Shown here: positions 31,474 through 37,276 of the stretch, one piece after another
Numbering within the stretch: position 1 is the stretch's first letter
Layout: each line of letters opens with the position of its first letter
Translations under genes and position numbers: made by a program
Assembly (NCBI GenBank): GCA_947177165.1
Contig: CAMWTP010000052.1
Span: 1 to 37,276 of the forward strand
Source: an uncultured Lachnospiraceae bacterium
Lineage (GTDB): Bacteria > Bacillota > Clostridia > Lachnospirales > Lachnospiraceae
Length of the DNA stretch: 37,276 nucleotides
Direction: 5' to 3'
The notes under the pieces: model-generated
What the model was told of the DNA's origin: nothing
Database searches by the model: none
The model's input: the letters and a program-made list of their open reading frames with translations, nothing else

Positions 31474-33357
31474 ATGGCATCAACATTTATGGGGTTAAAT
31501 ATATCGTATTCAGGTCTGGTTGCTTCGAATGCGGCGTTGAATACGACTGCCAACAATATTGCGAATATCGAGACAGAAGGTTATTCCAGACAGATTGTCA
31601 ACCAGACAGCATCTGCGGCAATGCGTGCGTTTGCAAGCCATGGCTGCATCGGAGCCGGCGTTGACACGCTCGGTGCAGAGCGCGTCAGGGACATCTACTA
31701 TGATGAAAAATACTGGACCAACAATTCCAAGCTTGGCGAGTATGATAAGAAGCAGTACTATTGCGCGATTATAGAACAGTATCTGATGGATGAGAGGGGA
31801 ACCAACGAGATCAAAGGTTTCACCACGATATTTGGCGAGTATCACGCCGCGATGGATTCTTTCTCAAACCATACAGACGAAGTGGATTATGCGTTGGAAT
31901 TTATCGGGAAAGCAGGAAATCTCTGCGAGTACTTTAACATATTGTACAATAATTTTCAGAAAATGCAGACCGACGTCAACGATGAGATCAAGATCAAGGT
32001 GGATGAGATCAACAATGTAGCGCAGCAGATCGCGCTCCTGAACAAGCAGATCAATATGGTGGAGGCAAATGGAAACACTGTTGCCAATGACCTTCGCGAC
32101 AAGCGTGATCTGTTGATCGACCAGCTCTCCGCTGTGGTGGATGTACAGTGCGAGGAGAAAGTCGTGAAGGATGACGGCGGGGATGACACCAATCTCAAGG
32201 AATATATCGTATCCATCGCAGGCGGACAGACGCTTGTCCATGGCAATGACTACAGAAAACTTGAGTGTGTACAGAGAAAGACATGGCAGAAGGTAAACCA
32301 GAACGATGTCGACGGTTTGTACGATGTGAGATGGACAGACACAAAATCGGATCTGGGACTCAGCGCCAGAAACGTAAGGGGAGAGCTCAAAGGTCTGTTC
32401 GAGATGCGTGACGGCAATAACGACGAGGCATTCCACGGAACGATCTCAGCAGTTGACAGGCTGAACAACACGGTGACTGTCAGGACGACAGAAAGCTATC
32501 TGAACGATATGTCCAAGAGCACCCTTCCGACCACAAACGGACAGGTCACGCTGAGCGGTGAGAAATTTTATTATGACAGCTTCTCATTCGAGACAGATGA
32601 GGATGGAAATACTTATTATACATTTAAATTGTCGGAGGATAGATCCAAAAATCCCGAGAAGCCCAAAACTACGATTGTCGGGAACAGCGCAAGAGTCGGC
32701 GAGCGGGTGAACTATCAGGGAATCCCGTACTATCTCGAGCAGATGAACGAGTGGGTGCGCGATTACGCATATCATTTTAACGAGATCTACGGCGTGGAGA
32801 ACGCCACGGATTACAACGGCAATACGCACGAGGGCGATATCTTCTTCACCGGCGATAACCTGGCGGGAGGAGGACAGTATGACCTCAAGGGCGCGTCGCT
32901 TCTTGCTAAGAGCTATGACAGCGCTACAGGCGTAGGTTATTTCATGCTGACAGCAGGGAATTTCAATGTGGAGAAATCAATCCAGAATGACGCGAGTACA
33001 CTGGCCACACACACCGGCGAGGTGGACGGCGTGGCGAAATGCGATATCATTGACAATCTCAAGGATTTGTCGACCAATAAAGATAAAATGACATTCAGGG
33101 GAAACAATGCAGCGAGCTTCCTGATCTGTCTCATGGGAGATTCCGGACTGAATGCGCAGAGTGCCAACAACTTCCAGGAAATCTACGCAAACATCGAGGA
33201 ATCCATCGCAAACAGCCGCTTCTCGGTCAGCGGAGTGGATTCTGACGAGGAGGCAGCGAACATGATTAAGTTCCAGAATGCCTACAATCTGGCGAGTAAG
33301 ATGATATCTGTATTGAATGATTGCTATGACAGGCTGATCACGCAGACTGGAGTGTAG
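31474..33357 (+). CDS. flgK2: Flagellar hook-associated protein 1 (FlgK), second copy
   Basis: A 627-residue FlgK paralogue. The D0 helix is FMGLNISYSGLVASNAALNTTANNIANIETEGYSRQIV and the C-terminal helix is MIKFQNAYNLASKMISVLNDCYDRLI. The middle domains differ from the first copy. GGAGGAGAG precedes the ATG. Two adjacent flgK genes suggest a two-part junction or alternative filament bases. It is bounded on both sides by the two similar RNA structures. It is co-transcribed with flgL. Confidence 0.9.
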   Translation: MASTFMGLNISYSGLVASNAALNTTANNIANIETEGYSRQIVNQTASAAMRAFASHGCIGAGVDTLGAERVRDIYYDEKYWTNNSKLGEYDKKQYYCAIIEQYLMDERGTNEIKGFTTIFGEYHAAMDSFSNHTDEVDYALEFIGKAGNLCEYFNILYNNFQKMQTDVNDEIKIKVDEINNVAQQIALLNKQINMVEANGNTVANDLRDKRDLLIDQLSAVVDVQCEEKVVKDDGGDDTNLKEYIVSIAGGQTLVHGNDYRKLECVQRKTWQKVNQNDVDGLYDVRWTDTKSDLGLSARNVRGELKGLFEMRDGNNDEAFHGTISAVDRLNNTVTVRTTESYLNDMSKSTLPTTNGQVTLSGEKFYYDSFSFETDEDGNTYYTFKLSEDRSKNPEKPKTTIVGNSARVGERVNYQGIPYYLEQMNEWVRDYAYHFNEIYGVENATDYNGNTHEGDIFFTGDNLAGGGQYDLKGASLLAKSYDSATGVGYFMLTAGNFNVEKSIQNDASTLATHTGEVDGVAKCDIIDNLKDLSTNKDKMTFRGNNAASFLICLMGDSGLNAQSANNFQEIYANIEESIANSRFSVSGVDSDEEAANMIKFQNAYNLASKMISVLNDCYDRLITQTGV

Positions 33358-33420
33358 CATGGGAAGTACTTCTCGGCCTGTAAAAGACACAGGCTGAGCA
33401 GTGCTAAAGTCTTATGCCGG
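33357..33420 (+). ncRNA. Structured intercistronic RNA element, copy 2
   Basis: GCAT (33357-33360) can pair with ATGC (33414-33417). AGTACTTCTC (33365-33374) pairs with GAGCAGTGCT (33396-33405) with one mismatch and one G-T, and GCCTGT pairs with ACAGGC inside. The 3' strand AAAGTCTTATGCCGG corresponds to AAAGTTTCATGCCGG of copy 1. It starts within the flgK2 stop codon. Confidence 0.45.
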
Positions 33421-33438
33421 GAGAATAGGAGGAAATAT

Positions 33439-35400
33439 ATGGCAATGAGAATCACGACTAAGATGATGCAGAACACATCACTTAGGAATCTGAATATCAA
33501 TAAAGCGCTTCAGGAAAAATTGACGAACCAGATGTCGACAGGCAAGAAAATCACAAGACCTTCGGATGATCCGGTTATCGCGATTCGTTCCCTGAAACTC
33601 AATTTTACACTTGACAAGATTGACCAGTATTATGAGAAAAACGCGTCGGATGCCCAGAGCTGGCTGGAGCTCACGGACTCTGCGCTCTCTACAGTGAATA
33701 AAATTCTTACGAATGATATCCGCAACAATATCATCTCTGCGAAGAGCAGTTATGAGACAGTAAAGGACAGGGAGGCAGTCATCACCCATCTGAGAAAGGC
33801 GATGGAGGAGATTTATGCCACAGGAAATGCGGACAGCGGCGGCAGGAGTATCTTTACAGGTTACCGCACCGATATGCCGCTGACACTGACAGCGCCGAAG
33901 AAAGAGTATAACAGAATCACAGAGCAGTTTACAAATGACACGATCGATAAGGTGACCTTTGTCGATGCAGGGGATATCAGCACGATCAACGAGGGGAACT
34001 TCAAGGACGTGGATGTCGAGGGGGATTTCGAGATTTCCTCCAATGAAATCTATCGGAAGCGTCTCGCGTATGGGGATCTTGATCTGAAGAAGGTACTCGA
34101 TGCAAACGGCAAACCGCTAGATCCTGTCCAGTATGAGTCCAATATCGATATCGGATATATGTCGGATGCGAAATTCGATGGCACAGGTGTAAAGATGTCC
34201 ACGACATCGGTATCGGCGTATGTCACGGTCAACGCGGATAAGATTCCGAGCGAAGCTGTATTTACGGTGAATGTGGCAGGAGATCCGAATACATATACGG
34301 TTACGATTCCCAAGGGAAAGGACAGCAGCGATTCGAACGCGACGATCACAACTGGAGATCCACCAGTAGCTGCGACGTGGCCGGCGGATATCACGTTCTC
34401 CTACGGCGACGACGGGACGATCAAGATAGCGAATGACAATCTCGAGCCAAAGGAGACCGCTACTATCGGCACCAATATCACCAAGGATGCAAAGGGCAAA
34501 AATGTCGTGGAATTCGACAAGAAGTATGAGACTTCATTTACGATAGAGCCTGGTAACATCTTTGCGTCAGGCAGCAACGACGCATACAGGTCGGTGGTGG
34601 GAGATGCGAATACGAACAAGATCTCCTACATCGCAGAGACAGGTGAAATCCTGTTTGGCGAGGCGATTGCAGAGCGGTTTAAGCATCTCCCGGCAGACAC
34701 GGAGATGCGTGTATCCTATGAAAAGTCTGACTGGAAAAAGGGTGATCTCGATCCGGTGCATTATTTCTATACAGAGCGCGAAGGCAAGACGGCATCGGGA
34801 AAAGATAAGATACTTGTGTTCAATGAAAATTTCCTTGACGATCCCAGCAAGAACGGGAAGCAGATTATCGAGTACGACGTCGGAAATAACCAGACCCTTC
34901 AGGTGAACACGACCGCGGACGAAGCGTTCACGCATGCGCTGGGCAGGGATGTCGAGGAAGTCATCTCCATGCTGGAGGAGTACGGCAGATACCAGAGCAG
35001 TCTGCAGGAAGTCGAGAAGCTGATCGAATCTGAGAAATACAATGGCACCGATGATGAGCTGAAGCTCACAAGGCAGAAGGAAGCGCTCGAGGAGGCGATG
35101 ACACGCGTGCTCGACAAGATCACCAAGCGCTGTGATGCGCTCATCGAAGACTGCGATGGATTCTTTGCCAAGACACAGCTGGCGGAGACGGACTGTGGTG
35201 CGAGACTCGCCAGGCTTAAGTTGACGCAGAACCGTCTTGAGATGCAGCAGACCAACTTTGGCGAGCTCGTCAGCGAGAATGAGGACGCGGACTACACCGA
35301 CCTCGTTATCCAGCTCAAGAGTATTGAGATGACCTATCAGGCAGCTTTGTCTTCGATCAGCTATGTGATGCAGACCTCCCTGCTTGACTTTATACGCTGA
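33439..35400 (+). CDS. flgL: Flagellar hook-associated protein 3 (FlgL), with long insert
   Basis: A 653-residue FlgL, roughly twice the usual 300. The N-terminus (MAMRITTKMMQNTSLRNLNINKALQEKLTNQMSTGKKITRPSDDPVIA) and C-terminus (LKSIEMTYQAALSSISYVMQTSLLDFIR) form the conserved D0/D1 helices shared with flagellin. The extra sequence lies in the middle (residues about 150-490) and looks beta-rich (for example YVTVNADKIPSEAVFTVNV, ATIGTNITKDAKGKNVVEFD). It is probably a surface-exposed domain. FlgL is the second junction protein between hook and filament. AGGAGG lies upstream of the ATG. Confidence 0.92.
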   Translation: MAMRITTKMMQNTSLRNLNINKALQEKLTNQMSTGKKITRPSDDPVIAIRSLKLNFTLDKIDQYYEKNASDAQSWLELTDSALSTVNKILTNDIRNNIISAKSSYETVKDREAVITHLRKAMEEIYATGNADSGGRSIFTGYRTDMPLTLTAPKKEYNRITEQFTNDTIDKVTFVDAGDISTINEGNFKDVDVEGDFEISSNEIYRKRLAYGDLDLKKVLDANGKPLDPVQYESNIDIGYMSDAKFDGTGVKMSTTSVSAYVTVNADKIPSEAVFTVNVAGDPNTYTVTIPKGKDSSDSNATITTGDPPVAATWPADITFSYGDDGTIKIANDNLEPKETATIGTNITKDAKGKNVVEFDKKYETSFTIEPGNIFASGSNDAYRSVVGDANTNKISYIAETGEILFGEAIAERFKHLPADTEMRVSYEKSDWKKGDLDPVHYFYTEREGKTASGKDKILVFNENFLDDPSKNGKQIIEYDVGNNQTLQVNTTADEAFTHALGRDVEEVISMLEEYGRYQSSLQEVEKLIESEKYNGTDDELKLTRQKEALEEAMTRVLDKITKRCDALIEDCDGFFAKTQLAETDCGARLARLKLTQNRLEMQQTNFGELVSENEDADYTDLVIQLKSIEMTYQAALSSISYVMQTSLLDFIR

Positions 35401-35413
35401 TAAACAGAGAAAT

Positions 35414-35444
35414 ACCGCGTGCCTGGTCATCGCGGTTCAGGCAC
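35414..35444 (+). promoter_or_regulatory. Two mutually exclusive hairpins between flgL and fliW
   Basis: ACCGCG (35414-35419) can pair with CGCGGT (35431-35436), while GTGCCTG (35419-35425) can pair with CAGGCAC (35438-35444). The arms interlock, so only one can form. No T run follows. A role as a switch or pause signal is speculative. Confidence 0.35.
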
Positions 35445-35488
35445 ATATAATAAAATGATACAGAGCTGCAAACTTTGAAAGGAGCAAA

Positions 35489-35503
35489 ATGGTAAAATGG
35501 TAG
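35489..35503 (+). other. Four-codon reading frame overlapping the fliW start
   Basis: ATG GTA AAA TGG TAG starts 4-6 nt after AAAGGAGC, the only Shine-Dalgarno here. The fliW ATG (35497) lies inside it in another frame, about 13 nt from the Shine-Dalgarno. Ribosomes may start at the first ATG and reach fliW by reinitiation, or simply skip it. Confidence 0.35.
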
Positions 35504-35964
35504 AAGTAAATACTAGAATATTTGGCAGGATTGCGATCGAGGACGATAAGATCATCCGCTTTGACCATGGCATACTGGGTTTTCCTGATCTGAGGGATTT
35601 CACCCTGATCTTTAACGAGGAGAAAGGGGCGGACTCGAGCATCAAGTGGCTGCAGTCCCTGCAGGAGCCAGGCTTTGCCCTGCCAGTCATGAATCCCGAC
35701 CTCGTGGTACAGGGCTATAGTCCGAAATTTGAAGCCGAGCTGCTAAAGCCGATCGGGGACAATCTTGACAGTGAGAATATATTGATGTTTGTCACAGTGA
35801 CCGTGCCCAAGGACATCACCAAGACCACGGTGAACCTCAAGGCGCCGATTATTGTCAGCATAGAGAACCTCAAAGCAGTACAGCTGATCTGTGATGACGA
35901 TGCGTACAGTGTGAAGCACGCCATCTACGAGCAGCTGATGGCGCAGAAGGCAGTACAGGCATAA
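35497..35964 (+). CDS. fliW: Flagellar assembly factor FliW
   Basis: A 155-residue FliW. Typical parts are FGRIAIEDDKIIRFDHGILGFPDLRDFTLI, IKWLQSLQEPGFALPVMNP and VTVPKDITKTTVNLKAPIIVSIENLKAVQLI. FliW binds flagellin in the cytoplasm; when flagellin is exported, free FliW binds CsrA and relieves repression of flagellin mRNA. The adjacent csrA and flagellin genes make the complete homeostatic circuit. The start is supported by the conserved MVEVNTRIFG. The ribosome site spacing is unusually long, with a competing ATG at 35489. Confidence 0.93.
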   Translation: MVEVNTRIFGRIAIEDDKIIRFDHGILGFPDLRDFTLIFNEEKGADSSIKWLQSLQEPGFALPVMNPDLVVQGYSPKFEAELLKPIGDNLDSENILMFVTVTVPKDITKTTVNLKAPIIVSIENLKAVQLICDDDAYSVKHAIYEQLMAQKAVQA

Positions 35965-35990
35965 GACTATAGAAGGAGGCAGGGAAAGAT

Positions 35991-36215
35991 ATGCTGGCAC
36001 TATCAAGGAAGAAGGGCGAAGCCCTGATGATCAACAACGATATCGAGATCACAGTGCTCGATATCAAGGGCGAGCAGGTTAAAATAGGTATCAGTGCCCC
36101 CAAGGAGGTACCGGTATACCGCAAGGAAGTGTATATTCAGATACAGGAAGCAAACAAGGAAGCCTCTGCGAATATGGAAGGCATGGAGCAATTGGCGAGC
36201 CTGTTTGGGAAATAA
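35991..36215 (+). CDS. csrA: Carbon storage regulator CsrA
   Basis: A 74-residue CsrA, starting MLALSRKKGEALMINNDIEITVLDIKGEQVKIGISAPKEVPVYRKEVY, with the GISAPKEVPVYR segment that binds RNA. Homodimers bind GGA in hairpin loops and near ribosome binding sites and block translation. AGAAGGAGGC precedes the ATG. It is 26 nt after fliW. Likely targets in this window are the flagellin leader and, by the same leader design, the two coiled-coil genes at 12487 and 14024 (inference). A terminator follows. Confidence 0.95.
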   Translation: MLALSRKKGEALMINNDIEITVLDIKGEQVKIGISAPKEVPVYRKEVYIQIQEANKEASANMEGMEQLASLFGK

Positions 36216-36244
36216 AATTGATATGTGAAATGGTACAAGATAGA

Positions 36245-36270
36245 AGAGCAGCCGCGGGGGGCTGCTCTTT
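36245..36270 (+). terminator. Terminator of the flgM-csrA operon
   Basis: AGAGCAGCC pairs perfectly with GGCTGCTCT around a G-rich loop and is followed by a short T run. Confidence 0.8.
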
Positions 36271-36435
36271 GCGTTACTGTAAAAATAGACAGAATAGTCA
36301 TAATTGAATGGATTACATAAAAAATAAGATAAATATTGCGATTAATTATCAGGATAAAGAATATTTATATGAATGCTTCTTTGTTTATATAAAATTGTCA
36401 GAAAAATCAAAATATTCTGAATATTTTTATAAGGG

Positions 36436-36464
36436 TTGCACAAGAACATTTTTTGGAGTATGAT
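36436..36464 (+). promoter_or_regulatory. Sigma-A-like promoter upstream of flagellin
   Basis: TTGCAC (36436-36441), a 17-nt spacer and TATGAT (36459-36464). It lies just before the sigma-D promoter, giving flagellin a possible second promoter. The flanking 36271-36435 is AT-rich with no gene or other clear signal. Confidence 0.45.
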
Positions 36465-36476
36465 TAATGACAGATA

Positions 36477-36503
36477 TAAAGTTACATAAAAAGTTGCCGA
36501 TAT
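36477..36503 (+). promoter_or_regulatory. Sigma-D (FliA) promoter of flagellin
   Basis: TAAAGTTA begins at 36477 and GCCGATAT is at 36496-36503, with 15 nt between TAAA and GCCGATAT. This is the consensus sigma-28 promoter. Transcripts would start near 36510, giving a leader of about 240 nt. Confidence 0.9.
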
Positions 36504-36584
36504 AAAGAATGAGTAACATAATATGAGTAACACATTTCTGAATTCAATAAATTTCGTGCATACTATAATTTGTTAATAACCGTA

Positions 36585-36742
36585 GCCGGCTGCATGAGCA
36601 GGCGCGCCAACCAGCGGCCGGCGTCGGATATTATAAATACAACTAAATAAGGAAATAAAAGCGCGTGCCGCAAAAAAGGATAAAAGGATTTATTCGGCGG
36701 CACACCTCAGATAAGGATATCTGGGGAGGCAAAACAAGGAGG
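36585..36742 (+). promoter_or_regulatory. Structured flagellin leader with candidate CsrA sites
   Basis: Three structures are seen. GCCGGC arms at 36585 and 36617 pair. GTGCCGC (36665-36671) pairs with GCGGCAC (36697-36703), and the loop holds two GGA. CCTCAGATA (36705-36713) pairs with TATCTGGGG (36718-36726) around an AGGA tetraloop. The Shine-Dalgarno ACAAGGAGGT has GGA at 36738-36740, 23 nt after the tetraloop GGA. This is the layout of a CsrA-controlled hag leader. Confidence 0.75.
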
Positions 36743-36749
36743 TAAATTT

Positions 36750-37276
36750 ATGGTAGTACAGCACAATCTTAGAGCTATGAATTCCAACAGAATGTTAGGG
36801 ATCACACAGGGAACACTCTCAAAGTCAGCAGAGAAGCTTTCTTCTGGTTACAAGGTAAACAGAGCAGCTGATGATGCGGCAGGTCTTTCAATTTCCGAGA
36901 AGATGAGAAAACAGATCAGAGGACTTTCACAGGCTTCATTGAACGCTGAGGATGGTATCAGCGCAGTGCAGACAGCAGAAGGCGCATTGACAGAAGTTCA
37001 TGACATGTTACAGAGAATGAACGAACTGGCAGTAAAGGCTTCCAACGGCACAAACGCACTCTCTGACCGTCAGACAATCCAGGACGAGGTAGACCAGCTC
37101 CTCACAGAGATTGACCGTGTATCTGAGACAACCAAGTTCAACGAGACATATCTGTTGAAGGGCGACAAGGATACAAAGACTGTTACAGTGGATGCACATG
37201 ATGCAGGTATTGAGGGTACATTGACACAGAATACAACAAAGGCAACATTCACGATGAAAGCGTTAGAGCTTGGCGA
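36750..37276 (+). CDS. hag: Flagellin (partial, runs off the window end)
   Basis: The first 175 codons of a flagellin. [62 protein letters not shown] is the conserved D0/D1 start, and [34 protein letters not shown] and FNETYLLKG continue the D1 helices. From about residue 150 the less conserved central domain begins ([14 protein letters not shown]). The filament is built from this subunit outside the cell. ATG 36750 follows AAGGAGG. Expression is predicted to depend on FliA and on CsrA/FliW through the long leader. The C-terminus lies outside the window. Confidence 0.95.
   Translation, partial: MVVQHNLRAMNSNRMLGITQGTLSKSAEKLSSGYKVNRAADDAAGLSISEKMRKQIRGLSQASLNAEDGISAVQTAEGALTEVHDMLQRMNELAVKASNGTNALSDRQTIQDEVDQLLTEIDRVSETTKFNETYLLKGDKDTKTVTVDAHDAGIEGTLTQNTTKATFTMKALELG

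Noticed and set aside
31358..33420. Cyclic-di-GMP riboswitch at the flgK borders
   Set aside because: The conserved GEMM core was not found; only a short AAAG...CCGG resemblance exists.
34567..35430. 287-aa minus-strand frame opposite flgL
   Set aside because: Shadow of the conserved C-terminal part of FlgL; no start signals.
1..37276. CRISPR array, tRNA or rRNA genes
   Set aside because: No regularly spaced long repeats and no cloverleaf or rRNA-like sequence was recognised by reading; a tRNA scan would settle it.

Overview
The window looks like chromosome from a flagellated Lachnospiraceae bacterium (Roseburia/Eubacterium-like). This is inferred from moderate GC, strong Gram-positive ribosome binding sites, Bce-type and BlaR1-type envelope-stress modules, a FliW-CsrA pair and the gene order flgM-flgN-flgK-flgK-flgL-fliW-csrA-flagellin. 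Every supported gene is on the + strand. No rRNA, tRNA, CRISPR array or replication origin was seen.

Layout. (1) 1-2040 is the decayed end of a mobile element: a serine recombinase without its catalytic N-terminus, the C-terminal half of a tyrosine integrase, a terminator and three TACCCCAA repeats. (2) 2187-4230 holds a short promoter-to-terminator unit of unknown nature, the RNA ligase gene rtcB and a small HTH regulator. (3) 4251-6791 holds a CheY-like receiver protein and a four-gene operon (SPFH protein, ribbon-helix-helix protein, two-TM protein, YbjQ family) with a perfect 19-bp dyad over its -10 box. (4) 7000-12385 holds a Bce-type two-component system, a BlaI/BlaR1-like repressor and membrane protease pair with a secreted protein, and a lipoprotein. 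(5) 12411-15430 holds two tandem paralogous coiled-coil proteins of unknown function. (6) 15547-16395 is a two-gene cassette with a retropepsin-like aspartic protease, bracketed by identical hairpins. (7) 16768-27979 is a cell-envelope region: Bce-like ABC transporter, four-gene regulatory operon (secreted protein, response regulator, histidine kinase, anchored protein), amidase/deacetylase fusion, ROK glucokinase and a DUF5722-like secreted protein, followed by an overlapping TetR gene. (8) 28624-37276 is the late flagellar cluster, ending inside flagellin.

The most interesting signal is regulatory. The flagellin leader carries a sigma-D promoter (TAAA-N15-GCCGATAT) and a stem-loop with an AGGA tetraloop, 23 nt upstream of a second GGA in the Shine-Dalgarno sequence, which is the layout expected of a CsrA target. 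Both unknown coiled-coil genes have the same leader architecture (6-bp stem, CGGA tetraloop, GGA-to-GGA distance 22 nt, ACAAGGAGGT Shine-Dalgarno), and the first also has a sigma-D-like promoter. I infer that they are uncharacterised members of the motility regulon, controlled by FliA/FlgM and FliW/CsrA encoded in this same window. Other leads are two homologous RNA structures between flgK1/flgK2 and flgK2/flgL, WalR-like TGTAAR-N5-TGTAAR boxes at envelope genes, and the hairpin-bracketed protease cassette.
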